A stretch of 64,000 nucleotides of DNA from Batillaria attramentaria. Taxonomy: Eukaryota > Mollusca > Gastropoda > Batillariidae. Positions 48,501-57,660 of this stretch are shown piece after piece. Position numbers and translations under genes: made by a program. The DNA is taken from positions 377,001-441,000 of the forward strand of contig JACVVK020000167.1 of the NCBI GenBank assembly GCA_018292915.2. The letters are read 5' to 3'. The notes beneath the pieces were generated by a model, which saw nothing but the letters and a program-made list of their open reading frames with translations, ran no database searches and was not told where the DNA came from. Position 1 is the stretch's first letter. Each line of letters starts with the position of its first letter.

Positions 48501-51500
48501 GTCAGTGTCAGTGAGACTGACCAGAGTGTGCCGGCCGGCACGTAATTCATTCTTTGCCTGTATGAGGAGAGGGGGAGGGGGGGCGGGCGGAGGGGAGGGG
48601 CGTATGTAATGGGGCCGGGGGGGGGGGGGTCAGTAATCTTACTTAGGGCCCTTGGCTCCACGTGGAGCATAGGCCATCGACAACCCTTCGCCATCGCACT
48701 CTGTTCTGGGCTAGTCTTGCCACTCCAGTCCAGTTGGTCCCCTGCTTACATAGCTCTGCCTCAGTGTCCCGCCTCCAGCTGTTGCGAGGCCGGCCTCTCT
48801 TCCTTTTCCCCTGCGGGTTCCATGTCAGGGCTTGGCGTGTGGTGCTGGATGCTGGCTTCCTGAGGGTGTGTCCAATCCAGCCCCACTTCCTCCGCAGGAT
48901 CTGCTTGGCCACTGGTTCCTGCCCCGCTCGCTCCCACAGCTCTTCATTCCGGATCTTTTCTGGCCATCGGATGTTAAAGATGCGCCTCAGACAGGTGTTG
49001 AGAAATGTCTGGATCTTCTGCTGCATCGTCTTCGTTGTCCTCCATGTTTCGCATCCGAAGAGCAGTACTGACTTCACGTTGGAGTTGAAGATGCGAAGTT
49101 TGGTTCTTATGCTGACAACTTTGGATGCCCAGACGTTCTTCAGCATGACCATTGCTGCCCTTGCCTTGCCGATTCTGGCTGTGACGTCTCGGTCTGTGCC
49201 TCCCTGTCCATCAACCACACTCCCCAGGTAGACAAAAGACTCCACCTCCCTGATGGGCTCTCCACCGACTGTGACTGGTGTGTTGGCAGTGGTGTTGATC
49301 TTCATCAGCTCGGTTTTCTTCCTGTTGATCTTGAGCCCTGTTCCGGCTGATGTGGCTTCCAGGCACGTAGTCTTGTCCTGCATCTGGCTGTGGCTGTGAG
49401 ACAGGAGCGCCAGGTCGTCCGCGAAGTCGAGGTCATCCAGCTGCGTCCAGAGTGTCCACTGTATCCCGTTTTTCCTGCCTGCTGTAGTGGTCTTCATGAT
49501 CCAGTCGATGACCAGGAGGAAGAGGAACGGGGACAACAGGCATCCCTGGCGGACTCGGTCTTCACCTCGAAGCTTTCTGACAACTGGCCGGCATGGGCAA
49601 TCCTGCAGCTCATGTCTTGGTAGGTGCACTGGATCAGGGAGATGATCTTCCCGGGGACTCCATAGTGCCTTAGCAGCTTCCACAGCGCCTCTCTGTCTAC
49701 ACTGTCGAAGGCCTTCTCATAGTCTATGAAGTTGATGTAGAGGGGGGAGTTCCACTCCAGTGACTGCTCCACAATGATGCGTAGGCTGGCGATCTGGTCA
49801 GCGCAGGACCTGTTCCTGCGAAAGCCTGCCTGCTGGTCTCGGAGCATGGGGTCGACTGCCTCTCTCATCCTCTCCAGTAGAATTCTGTTGAGAACCTTGC
49901 CTGGCACTGACAGGAGCATGATCCCTCGGTAGTTGCTGCAGTCCCTGAGGTCCCCTTTCTTTGGCAGCTTGATGACGATCCCTTCTTTCCACTGGGCTGG
50001 CACCTCTTCCTTCTCCCAGATCTTGCTGAACAGGCTGTGCAGCATGTTGACGGCTGTATCTGTGTCTGCTTTAATGGCTTCTGCTGGTATCTCGTCCGGC
50101 CCTGCAGCTTTCCCATTTCTCAGTGTCATGATGGCTTTCCTGATCTCCGCCTTAGAGGGCTTGTCGCAGTTGATGGGTAGTTCTGTCTCAGCTGGTGGGA
50201 TGTCTGGTGGTGTTTCAGGAATGGGGCGATTTAACAGCTCCCTGAAGTGTTCTGCCCATCGCTTCAGCTGTTCCTCAGTTGTTGTCAGTGGGTGCCCGTT
50301 CTTGTCCTTCACTGGTTTGTCTGTCTGCTGAAATTTGCCCGCGAGCTTCTTGGTCACCTGGTACAGGTCTTTTAGATTCCCTTGTCGGGCTGCTTCCTCT
50401 GCTTGACTGGCCAGGTTGTCGATGTAGTCCCTCTTGTCCTTCCTGGTGCTCCTCTTCACTTCTCTGTCAGCTGCTGTGTATTCCTCTTGTGCCTTTGCCT
50501 TAGCTCTTCTTGTTCGGCTCGTGTTCAGTGCAGTTTTCTTCTCTTTCCTAACTTCCAGCTTCTGGATGGTATCAGCAGAGATCCATTCCTTATGTTGGGT
50601 CTTTCTCTTGCCAAGGACCTCTTCGCATGTGTCGTGCCAGAGTTTCTTGCTGTGTTCCCACTGTGTCTCGATGTCCATTTCACTGTCTTCTATCAGGTCT
50701 TGCAGTGGCTGGAACCTGTTGGAAAGGCTGATCCGGAATGCTGCTTGTGTGTCTGTGTTCCTGAGAAGTCCAACGTTGTACCTGGTCCGTGTGCTGTTGG
50801 CGTTGGTGTGCCTCTTAAGCCGAAGTCTCAATGTTGTTGCAAGAAGGTGGTGGTCTGATGATACATCGGCACCCCTCATCACACGCACATCCCGCCACGA
50901 TCTCCTGAACTTCCGGCTGATGCAGATGTGATCAATCTGGTGGGTCAGTAATCAGTAGGGGTGAAAAACAGAGGGGTGAGGGAGGGGGGGTGCACGTTCT
51001 GCTAGCCATGCCTGCACCCGTCCACAACTGAATTGCCTCACTGACTGGTCCGTCTGCCGGAGGAGGTCAGTGTACACTACTAGTACATCATGAAAATTAT
51101 TCGTCAGTTGTCCACTGGAGTCGGAGACCAGAGAGGATCACTGAACACAGTCTACCCGGCGGCAATACAATACATTCATGGTCGATAAGCTTGCCACAGC
51201 ATAACTCTCCTTGTTTCCGTCCGCCCTGCTCAGTCGTGGCCCCTGTAGAAAGTAGAGAATTCCCCGGTGCTTGTAATGTCGCCACAGACTGGGCGCATGT
51301 AGTTTGACCTTTGACCCCTGTTAGCGCGTGGTGGCACGTGCCGACCGCAGATTCCAGACATTCTGGCACGCACCGTGGTAATTCCTGTGGTTCAGTTACT
51401 GATGTAGGGTGCCTCAGTGGTACGAACCCAAAATACGATTGGACACGACAACGTACACAGCGTCGTGACTGGACTATGGATCCTCGACTGACTTGAACCG

Positions 51501-51670
51501 TGACTGACTCTGCAGCTTGTTTGTTTGTTTGTTTGTTTGTGTGTCAGTTTTGGCCGATTAGACCGTCTACACCGCGCCGGCGTCACACCGGCACTCAAAT
51601 CTTTGCCGAATAGTTTATTTTTCAAGTTTATAGGAACGGCGGGCTGTTGTTGTTGTTGTTGGTGTTGGTG

Positions 51671-51716
<46 letters not shown>

Positions 51717-51730
51717 TGGTGTCAGCCTAC

Positions 51731-51780
<50 letters not shown>

Positions 51781-51822
51781 AGCCTACGGTGTGTGTGTGT
51801 GTGTGTGTGTGTGTCAGCCTAC

Positions 51823-51870
<48 letters not shown>

Positions 51871-53035
51871 TTTTGTTTGATTTTTTGTTTTATTTTGGGG
51901 GAGTATTACTGATTTGGTTCTGGTTTTGTTTGTATGTGTGTTTGCATCCTGAACACTTTTGTCTGAGTCACTCATGACTCGATCATGACTGACCACAACA
52001 AAAGACAAGCTTGTACCTTTCTCTCATAGTCACACTGACAACGCAACTGAAATGTTCCGCCGCTGATTGACCTCCTGGTCGTTCTGTGTGTGCAGGCTTC
52101 TCCCAGGAGCGTATCGAAACCTACCGGAAGTTGTCCTACACAGTGGAGTTCTCGTCTTCCGGTGACACGTTCACGGCCAGTGTGGAGTTCGCGGCAGAAG
52201 GTGTCCCGGCCCAGAAGTACTCCTTCAAGCTCGGGGAGACCTTCGACTACCAGTCCATCGACGGTACAAAGCCAAAGGTAAACAGTTAACGGACACCGAG
52301 ATGGAAGGGGGGGGGGCGGTCGGGGTTTAGGTGTTTTTGCACGTGATTTTGACTCGATTGGAAAAGGAAAAATCCATCCAGATTCCTGCCCACCAAAGAT
52401 TCGAACCGGCCGGGCAGCTCACTGGCAAGGTCCGACGTCGGATGCCTTAACCACCAGACCAAATCCCCTTGTTGTCAGTGGCATGTTCCCCCCACTGTCA
52501 GACCACAGTAATTACTTGAATTCTTGCCAGGTGAGTTCCAGACTGGAGTTTCACTTTGTCATGTGTGTTTCAGCTGACCATCACACTAGAGGGCGGGAAG
52601 ATCGTGGAGAACTACAAGCTGGAGGACAAAGACCGGGAATGGCAGACGACACGCGAGGTGGACGGTGACGTCATGACGTCTGTGAGTCTTTTAAGCCTAA
52701 AACCGGCTCTTAACTGGGCTGACTGCGGAGCGCCACAGTGCTGTCCACAGTTGTGATACAGTTGTGATTTTGGGGGTTTCCGCCGCTGTGGCGTCATCAC
52801 AGCAACATGGATTTCAAATAGCCCAACTGTGACTGTGGTTTCCACAACAGATCTGATTGGCTGTACTCGGCGCGCAAACATGGCGGACAGTGCATCTTCA
52901 ATCGGTTTGTCACCGAGCACAGCTGTGTTCAGCGTTGTAGTTAGTAGACACACCGAGCGCAACGACTGTGATGTGCACATGTGTGTTTCGCGCGCTGTGC
53001 CCAGTTAAGAGCAGGCTTTATAACTGAACTGCGTG

Positions 53036-53077
<42 letters not shown>

Positions 53078-53520
53078 CCTCTTTCCATCCGTAGTTGTAC
53101 AAAAATTCAGATCCCAAAACAACGTGGTCACCAAGAATGGTTTGTTTGTTTGTTTGTTTGTTTGTTTGTTTGTTTGTTTGTTTGTTTTTTTGACTGTCTG
53201 CAGCAGCGGCTGTTAGTCAGTGTGTATCGGGAAGTGAAATTTGAGTTTTCCTGTACTTGTACTGCGCTCAGCTGTGTCAGAGAATTTCAGCAGAGGAAAG
53301 GAAATTGACATAACAAATAATTAGTTCTCCGCCTAGCCTCGTTAAACTGGTTCGTATCGTTTAAATTTGCTCAAGCAATACAATGCACACAAGTTCGTGT
53401 ACATTACTTTATATATGTAATATACGGTGTCTTAACTCTTTGACACTTTCTTTTCTTTCTGTTGAACAGACCACCACGTTCGCCGGCAAGTCAGTTGTGC
53501 AGAAGCTGAAGAAAATCTGA
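33706..53520 (+). CDS. Fatty acid-binding protein (FABP/iLBP family), four exons
   Basis: Exons 33706-33784, 52096-52277, 52574-52681 and 53470-53520 join in phases 1, 0, 0 to give 139 aa. The four-exon layout with a 51-nt last exon is the classic intracellular lipid-binding protein structure. The start '[12 protein letters not shown]' and the run '[10 protein letters not shown]', '[11 protein letters not shown]', '[14 protein letters not shown]', '[11 protein letters not shown]' match the family's beta-barrel strands in order. Members are cytosolic carriers of fatty acids or retinoids. The usual C-terminal Arg-x-Tyr that binds the ligand carboxylate is not seen. The aligned end reads about 'VVQKLKKI', so ligand preference may differ. 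Intron 1 is 18.3 kb and full of transposons. An ATTAAA at 53805 is the likely poly(A) signal. Confidence 0.92.
33800..34229 (+). mobile_element. tRNA-derived SINE (second family), copy 1, in FABP intron 1
   Basis: It begins with an A-box-like 'tagtggttaatc' and the family word 'cactcggagcaaagaat'. It continues 'ctccggcttcctctccctctg', 'gaatgcgtgtgatt' and 'gcgctttgagcc', and ends near 'taaagcgcctt' plus a (ATT)n run. A second copy is at 55126-55470 with the same block order. Confidence 0.8.
34832..35030 (+). mobile_element. tRNA-derived SINE fragment (third type)
   Basis: The head 'gcccgatagctcagtggt' resembles a tRNA 5' end with A box, followed by a degraded B box 'ggtcttgaatctggg' and a T-rich end at 35018-35029. 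The body is unrelated to the other two SINE families. Confidence 0.5.
35646..35732. mobile_element. Small palindromic MITE, copy 1
   Basis: 'cagtaagtccatggacgtcat' at the left is mirrored by 'ggcgtcatggacgtactg' at the right, 87 bp in all. A relative is at 39773-39883. Confidence 0.6.
35985..36335. repeat. ~170-bp tandem duplication in FABP intron 1
   Basis: Two copies share 'actggatcagtggtca', 'gatggtttatgccggct', 'cactatcagtgc' and 'gttgtctgctgatcact' in order. Confidence 0.8.
36500..36902. mobile_element. DNA transposon derivative (PIF/Harbinger-like) with MADF-like coding remnant
   Basis: The left end 'ggcccttttccatgaccgac' extends through 'gtacgttgacagacatc' and is mirrored at 36855-36902, giving inverted repeats of about 42 bp. 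Flanking TTA on both sides suits a 3-bp target duplication. On the + strand, from 36718 (ATGGCGGCTAGC), the frame reads '...[22 protein letters not shown]'. This resembles the start of a MADF/Myb-like DNA-binding domain, a typical accessory gene of Harbinger transposons. The rest is lost. Confidence 0.65.
36905..37230 (+). repeat. Dispersed repeat shared with 57146-57660
   Basis: It shares 'gccagtgaatagaacacggtc', 'caatcgccgctgaccgc', 'tattgtccagcg' and 'cagaaaagccgttcggc' in the same order with the second copy. The class is unknown. Confidence 0.75.
37231..38330. other. FABP intron 1 segment with a dispersed repeat
   Basis: About 37830-37985 is the inverted relative of 14370-14500. Nothing else was recognised. 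Confidence 0.45.
38337..38458 (+). mobile_element. tRNA-derived SINE, 5'-truncated copy
   Basis: It begins at 'gatcccggctgggacc', has the body 'aaatatttgtgctggc', and ends in 'aaggacgttaaac' plus CATCCATCCATCC. Confidence 0.85.
38749..39062. repeat. Long compound (GT)n/(GA)n microsatellite
   Basis: About 310 bp of GT units interrupted by GA and 'cagtgtcac' words. Open frames through it in both directions are artefacts. Confidence 0.97.
39078..39235. repeat. Degenerate ~40-bp minisatellite
   Basis: Four copies of a block like 'tagcctcaagctgcactgac' followed by 'ccgggg(c/t)actt', with spacing near 40 bp. Confidence 0.65.
39773..39883. mobile_element. Small palindromic MITE, copy 2
   Basis: 'actgtaagtccctggcgtcatt' is mirrored by 'aatgatgtcatggacttgctgt'. 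The ends are close to those of 35646-35732. Confidence 0.55.
41341..41384. repeat. (GT)n microsatellite
   Basis: About 21 GT units. Confidence 0.96.
43031..43710. mobile_element. Inverted-repeat element related to 2419-2688, with internal subrepeats and nested SINE tail
   Basis: The left 'gctcagttggtgtagttcgcc...gggggtgcaaatg' is mirrored by the right '...catttgcaccccctaacaggcgaac...aaccgagc'. The right arm holds three ~30-bp subrepeats of 'gtacatttgctccccctgta'. The SINE tail 'gtggaaaaggacgttaaac' plus CACCCACC lies inside at 43403-43455. Confidence 0.75.
43403..43455 (+). mobile_element. tRNA-derived SINE, 3'-end fragment
   Basis: Only the tail 'ggtggaaaaggacgttaaac' and the CACCCACC end remain, nested in the 43-kb inverted-repeat element. 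Confidence 0.8.
43940..44155. repeat. (GT)n(GA)n and (CT)n(CA)n microsatellites in mirror arrangement
   Basis: GT-GA at 43940-44010 and CT-CA at 44096-44153 are roughly reverse complements about 90 bp apart, so a hairpin could form. Confidence 0.9.
44418..44698. mobile_element. MITE, GGGCCCGTATGTAA family, copy 1
   Basis: The terminal inverted repeats are 'gggcccgtatgtaa' plus 'agtcgaggttaa' at the left and their mirror at the right. The interior has 'caaaattaaataaa' and 'tggacccgcttcctg', shared in inverted orientation with 63215-63480. Confidence 0.88.
45098..45272 (-). mobile_element. tRNA-derived SINE, near-full copy
   Basis: It runs from the tRNA-like head (reverse of 'cggctatcccggctccc') through B box 'gagttcgaatccc' to the 'ggacgttaaac' tail. 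A MITE (45281-45452) begins 9 bp beyond its head. Confidence 0.88.
45281..45452. mobile_element. Palindromic MITE, AGGACTTCG family, copy 2
   Basis: The ends AGGACTTCGTACGG and mirror CCGTACGAAGTCCT are followed inward by 'gcgtaacccattt' arms. It is 172 bp and aligned end to end with 29598-29775. Confidence 0.87.
45470..45519. repeat. (CA)n microsatellite
   Basis: About 24 CA units with one interruption. Confidence 0.96.
45958..46513. repeat. CpG-rich ~36-bp minisatellite, about 15 copies
   Basis: The unit is approximately 'ggcgacactgagggtacg' plus 'ccgcgtattatgtgcac'. Copies vary by short deletions and GA/AC changes. The consensus lacks stops in the + frames, so a 252-aa open frame (45763-46521) spans it, cycling motifs such as [16 protein letters not shown] and TEGTPRIM. 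With no flanking gene structure, it is treated as a satellite and not as a protein. Confidence 0.9.
46514..47470. other. FABP intron 1 segment, unidentified
   Basis: Contains a poly-C run near 47061-47074. A 117-aa open frame at 46705-47058 has no recognisable domain and no exon signals. Confidence 0.4.
47480..48430. repeat. G-rich degenerate tandem repeat, ~100-145-bp units
   Basis: The phrase 'gacgcaatgcacgttctgtgtactagccc...attgcatca' recurs near 47620, 47725, 47825, 47960, 48115 and 48380, separated by runs of G up to about 17 long. The + strand is strongly G-biased. Confidence 0.8.
48639..50941 (-). mobile_element. RTE-type LINE, 5'-truncated, one frameshift, with 12-bp target duplication
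   Basis: GGGTCAGTAATC flanks it at 48627-48638 and 50942-50953. On the - strand, frame 1 (to about 49562) gives the endonuclease end '[11 protein letters not shown]...DVSSDHHLL', then RT blocks '[13 protein letters not shown]', '[19 protein letters not shown]', '[13 protein letters not shown]' and '[13 protein letters not shown]'. A one-base loss shifts the frame. Frame 2 (49683-48643) continues '[12 protein letters not shown]', catalytic '[12 protein letters not shown]', 'CETWR' and '[20 protein letters not shown]'. These are RTE-clade hallmarks. It sits antisense in FABP intron 1. The frames are otherwise open and the target duplication is perfect, so the insertion is young. Confidence 0.93.
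50954..52095. other. FABP intron 1 segment before exon 2
   Basis: Holds a GT microsatellite array (51660-51868) and T/G-rich sequence. No gene was recognised. Confidence 0.5.
51660..51868. repeat. (GT)n array with interspersed 'cagcctacg' words
   Basis: Four GT blocks are separated by 'gtcagcctacg' three times, a higher-order repeat of a microsatellite. Confidence 0.93.
52360..52475 (-). mobile_element. tRNA-like SINE head in FABP intron 2
   Basis: On the - strand, 'ggggatttggtctggtggtt' (A-box region) is followed by B box 'ggttcgaatc'. The remaining body is short. It is not a free-standing tRNA because the acceptor stem does not close convincingly. Confidence 0.55.
52700..53022. mobile_element. 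DNA transposon derivative sharing ends with 58231-58730
   Basis: 'ggctcttaactgggc' near the left is mirrored by 'gcccagttaagagcaggctt' at the right. The interior shares 'gcggagcgccacagtg', 'ggtttccgccgctgtggcgt' and 'caaacatggcggacagtg' with the longer copy. It begins 19 bp after FABP exon 3. Confidence 0.8.
53039..53187. repeat. (CT)n and (TTTG)n microsatellites in FABP intron 3
   Basis: CT tract at 53039-53072 and a TTTG tetranucleotide tract at 53137-53187. Confidence 0.95.
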
Positions 53521-53804
53521 GCAACTTCCATCACATCTTTCCTCCATAACTGCTTCTTCAAGTTTCCTTCGTTACCTGGAGCAAATGATCAACTTTTTTT
53601 ATACGATGGCATTCGATGTGGTCATTTCTTGATGACGTAACATACAGCTTTCAGTGACGTTCGCTTTTATTGTGCTCAAGCCTTGCCACTGGTTGATTTA
53701 CATCACGTGGTTGTCCTGTAAAGTAATTCGAAATCGTGTTGTGACCATACATGGTATGATTTGTTTTTCTCTGTTGAATTGCGGGCATTTTTACATCAGT
53801 CAGT

Positions 53805-53810
53805 ATTAAA
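53805..53810 (+). promoter_or_regulatory. Poly(A) signal of the FABP gene
   Basis: ATTAAA within 'cagtattaaagtgg', 285 bp past the stop codon. It is the best candidate in the 3' flank. Confidence 0.5.
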
Positions 53811-53899
53811 GTGGCATAAGCGACTAACTATTTTTGTGCCTGATTTTGAATTTTTTTTTTTTTTTTAAAGAAGGTATATCAAGTTGTGTGCATACCTCT

Positions 53900-53966
53900 C
53901 TCTCTCTCTCTCTCTGTCCCGCGCGCTCACACACACACACCAACAACAACAATAAACAACAACAAC

Positions 53967-54011
<45 letters not shown>

Positions 54012-54022
54012 CACACACATAT

Positions 54023-54089
<67 letters not shown>
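53900..54089. repeat. Compound CT/CA/CAA/TA/GT microsatellite
   Basis: Successive CT, CA, CAA, CA, AT and GT tracts directly adjoin the left end of the MITE at 54090. Confidence 0.96.
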
Positions 54090-54090
<1 letters not shown>

Positions 54091-54331
54091 AACTAGTGTC
54101 CAAAAGAAACGATACCAAGGGTTGGCAAGGACATACATGTACAATAAAAGCAGAACAATGCAGAAAATTCAGAGTGGTATATTTCATTAGCAAATGTTTC
54201 CGGTATTCCCGAGCGCAGACGCTGTATTTGGGACGTGGGATACGTAAACCTATGTTTTTAGGCCTCGGGGATCACTTTGCACAAAAACATTCTGACAACA
54301 GTTTGGTATCGTTTCTTTTGGACACTAGTTT
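54090..54331. mobile_element. 242-bp MITE with perfect 28-bp terminal inverted repeats
   Basis: 54090-54117 (AAACTAGTGTCCAAAAGA...) and 54304-54331 are exact reverse complements. The flanks are TA-rich on both sides (tata / ttatata), suiting a TA-target element such as Tc1/mariner. It lies inside a GT/TA microsatellite. A solitary near-match to the terminus (gtatcaaaagaaacgata) is at 2787-2804. Confidence 0.9.
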
Positions 54332-54364
54332 TTATATATATATATATATGTAAAACAAGAATGA

Positions 54365-54542
54365 GGGTGGGTCGGTGGGTGTTTGATGGTTTAACGTCCT
54401 TTTCCGCCACATACGGATGATATCAAAGACGGGGCAACGATGAAAAAGCCAGCACAAATATTTGACCCCAGCCGGGATACGAACTCACGACACACGCATT
54501 AGAAGTCCAGGCTCTACCATTCGGCCATCCCGGCTCCCCTAT
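54365..54542 (-). mobile_element. tRNA-derived SINE, full copy with 9-bp target duplication
   Basis: Same family as 25925-26103. CAAGAATGA flanks at 54356-54364 and 54543-54551. Confidence 0.9.
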
Positions 54543-54606
54543 CAAGAATGAAGTTGAGTATGCCTGCCCACGCATAATGAATAAACAAGCATACTCATCA
54601 AGGCAA

Positions 54607-55125
54607 CCTACCTACCCGAAAGTGGACGTACCGTAGCCTACCTGAAAGTGGACGTACCGTAACCTACCTGAAAGTGGACGTACCGTAACCTACCTGAAAC
54701 TGGACGTACCGTAACCTACCCAAACGTGGACGTACAGTAAGCTACCCGAAAGTGGAAATACCGTAACCTATCCGAAACTGGACGTACAGTAGCCTACCCG
54801 AAAGTGGAAGTACAGTAAGCTACCCGAAAGTGGACGTACAGTAAGCTACCCGAACGTGGACGTCAGTAACCTACCCGAAAGTGGACTAAAGTAAACTACC
54901 CGAAAGTGGACGTCAGTAACCTACCCGAAAGTGGACGTCAGTAACCTACCCGAAAGTGGACGTCAGTAACCTACCCGAAAGTGGACGTCAGTAACCTACC
55001 CGAAAGTGGACGTACAGTAACCTACCCGAAAGTGGACGTATAGTAACCTACCCGAAAGTGCACGTACAGTAACCTACCCGAAAGTACACGTACAGTAACC
55101 TACCCGAAAGTGGACTAAAGTAACC
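54607..55125. repeat. ~26-bp minisatellite, about 20 copies
   Basis: The unit 'cctacccgaaagtggacgta' plus 'cagtaa' recurs with period 25-26. Left-side copies carry 'ccgtaa' and 'acctgaa' variants and middle copies a 1-bp-shorter 'gacgtcagtaa' form, so variants are homogenised in blocks. Confidence 0.95.
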
Positions 55126-55470
55126 TGCACGCAGTCACCAATGCAAGAGGTCAGGGGTTCGAGTCCCACTCGGGGCGAAGAATTTTTCTGCCGCGTATGT
55201 GGCCCCCTCCATTCGGGCCCACCGTCGGGGGTTCTCTCCGGGTACTCCGGCTTCCTCCCCCTCTGCTTTGGAAATGTTCAGCCCACAAAATCAAGAAATA
55301 AAATGCAATTTTAAAATTCCGAAACTTAAATTGCTGAGCTGGCCCTTCAGTCGCACCACGTGATTGTAATGTGTTCAGTGTGTGAGAGAATGCGTGTGAT
55401 TGGCGTGAGCGTGCGTTGGGTTTAGCTCGAGGTGCTTTGAGCCAAATATTTGGGATAAAGCGCCTATATT
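55126..55470 (+). mobile_element. tRNA-derived SINE (second family), copy 2
   Basis: It carries B box 'ggttcgagtcccactcgggg' and then the same ordered blocks as 33800-34229. It directly abuts the 26-bp minisatellite. Confidence 0.8.
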
Positions 55471-56298
55471 AATGCGCTTCTCATCAAGTAAGGTGAAGGC
55501 AGCAATGCCTCAAAGGGAAAATGAAGTTATTCAAGTATATTTGCAAAACACACACACACGCACGTTGGGCGTATGGTCGCAGTTTGCCGTTGGCCAGTCA
55601 CTGATTCAGCAGTCAGTGAAAACACCCAAACCATTTGTACAAACATGGTATGCCAATAATGATGTTGTCGAGCCCGTCCTCATGGCAATTTTGTTTTGCA
55701 GTTTTGCAAATGTGAACGTTGATTTGCTATCCTAAACAAACACACAGCCTCCATGCAAATCGCACAAGATAAACCATTGTTGTTTTGAGGGACGGTCACG
55801 CTTTGAGAGCAGGGGAACAGCTTGGCACTTTGAAATGCAAAAACAAAAAAGTAAATAAATAATGACATTAATAATAATAATATAAAAATAAAAATACACC
55901 AACGGGTTGCCAGAGTGTACATGCGTGACAGTGTCGAGTGAAGTGAGCAGGCGCACGAATATGGTAGTTAGTTAGTGGAGTCAAAACACGGTTTAACACA
56001 AAACACGCGTTTTTTGTTTCACGACTACAGGACAGCAGCGTAGCAAACCCTGCAACTAACAAGTAAACAGACATTAGCACACCGCAATTTTTGTTTGTTT
56101 ATATGTTTGTTTGTATTTTGTTGTTGTCTTTTTCATGTGGCGTGGTATGGCAATTCCTTCGTGCAGCTGCCCGAACTCGTTATTTGTTTTTTCTTTTATT
56201 TTATTTTCATTTTATATGGGCCACTGTACGCAGAGACTGTTCCACACACAAACGCGCACACAGATACAGACACACAGACACAGACACACAGACACACA

Positions 56299-56353
<55 letters not shown>

Positions 56354-56385
56354 ACTCTTCATTTGATCTCTCTTTTCTTTTCATT
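55471..56385. other. Intergenic stretch after FABP, no gene recognised
   Basis: Holds a CA/CAGA tract (56252-56352) and a duplicated 60-bp block (56190-56250 and 56365-56425, 'tgtacgcagagactgttcca'). Confidence 0.5.
56252..56352. repeat. (CA)n/(CAGA)n microsatellite
   Basis: About 100 bp of CA and CAGA units. Confidence 0.95.
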
Positions 56386-56395
56386 TTATGTGTGG

Positions 56396-56815
56396 ACACT
56401 GTACGCAGAGACTGTTCCAAGTTCCAAGCTTTATCATACTTTTAAGTCTCTCTGGGGGAATTGCAACCCCCCCTCCCCCCCCCCCCCCAAAAAAAAAAAA
56501 ACAAAACAAAAAAAACAAGAACAACAAAACACACAAAAAAACAAACAAACATTAACAAACAGCAAATAAAAAACCACCACAACAAACAAAACACAGAAAA
56601 CAACAACAGCAACAAACAGATATCAAAACGAATAAGTTGCTTTTTCATGTTGCCTATGTATTTTCTGTATGTCCATGTGTACATGTAAAGTGAGTTTTTT
56701 GTTTGTTTGTTGGTGGGGGGAGGGGGGACGGGGGGGGGGGTCTTGACTAGCCGGCCCCCAAGGAGTCTCAAAGTATGATACATCTTTGAACTGGGAACAG
56801 TCGCCACGCACAAAG
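56396..56815. repeat. Large inverted repeat with A/C-rich centre
   Basis: 'gagactgttcc...tttatcatacttttaagtctct' at the left is mirrored by 'agtctcaaagtatgatacatc...gggaacagtc' at 56752-56815. The centre holds a poly-C run, an A/C-only tract (56488-56620) and a poly-G run. It is a possible foldback element. Confidence 0.7.
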
Positions 56816-57145
56816 AAAACATGATGTCTGTACCCCCACTTTAGGCCGTACGGTGTGTGCAACTATCCCGGCACCGAACTGCCTGTGCACCAACAGTATA
56901 CCGATAAGGGGCATTGTAAAAGTTGTGAGACTGACTCACTCACGCCGTGTATAGACGAACGCAAGGCTGGAGTGAGATACCAAGACCTTGGACAATTTGA
57001 GTGAGACACCAAGTCCGCAGTGACAAGGTGACGAGGTGGAGTAGGTTATCCGCGATTACCGTTTTTTGTTTTTTGTTTGTTTGTTTGAACTGAAGGTTTT
57101 GTTAAGCTGCGTCAGACTGTGGCGATTTTGCTTTGCTTGCCAATC

Positions 57146-57660
57146 AGCGGTAAAATACACTCTCAGCCAATTACCTTAGCTCGCCAGTGAATAGAACACG
57201 GTCCTCTATTTTTTTCCTCGCCAATTCGTCAATCGCCAGTCGCAGCATTAGAAGTCCAGCGCTCTACCAGTCGACCACCCCGGCTCCCCGCAAAAAGCAC
57301 GGATGACAGAACAGACCGAGGCACTCAAAAACAACCCAGACCAGGCATCTGAGATCCAAGCAGAGAACCTCTGACGTTGCCCAAAGCAAAGCAAAACAAC
57401 CCTCATCCACCCCAAAGACACTCGCCCAGCCAAGCAGCCAAAGACACACGCCAGGAACAACTTGTCCTTAAGGGTTAAAAGCCATAGGACGTAAAGCAAG
57501 CTAATGATGATGATCAATCGCCGCTGACCGCCCGCTATCGCGCTTTGTGTATTGTCCAGCGCCAGGCCGGCTGTGCAGTCTGCTCACTGCACAATCGTAC
57601 CGTGTGCGCAGAAAAGCCGTTCGGCGAGCGTGCGAGGTCTCCACAGGCTCTCAGCGTGTG
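57146..57660 (+). repeat. Dispersed repeat (copy 2 of 36905-37230), interrupted
   Basis: The two halves (57146-57243 and 57514-57660) match 36905-37190. The insert 57244-57513 contains a SINE tRNA-like head (57244-57290, - strand) and a segment that matches 7769-7860 in inverted orientation. Confidence 0.7.

Noticed and set aside
49390..50931. Long + strand open frames over the RTE element
   Set aside because: They are antisense shadows of the reverse transcriptase on the - strand.
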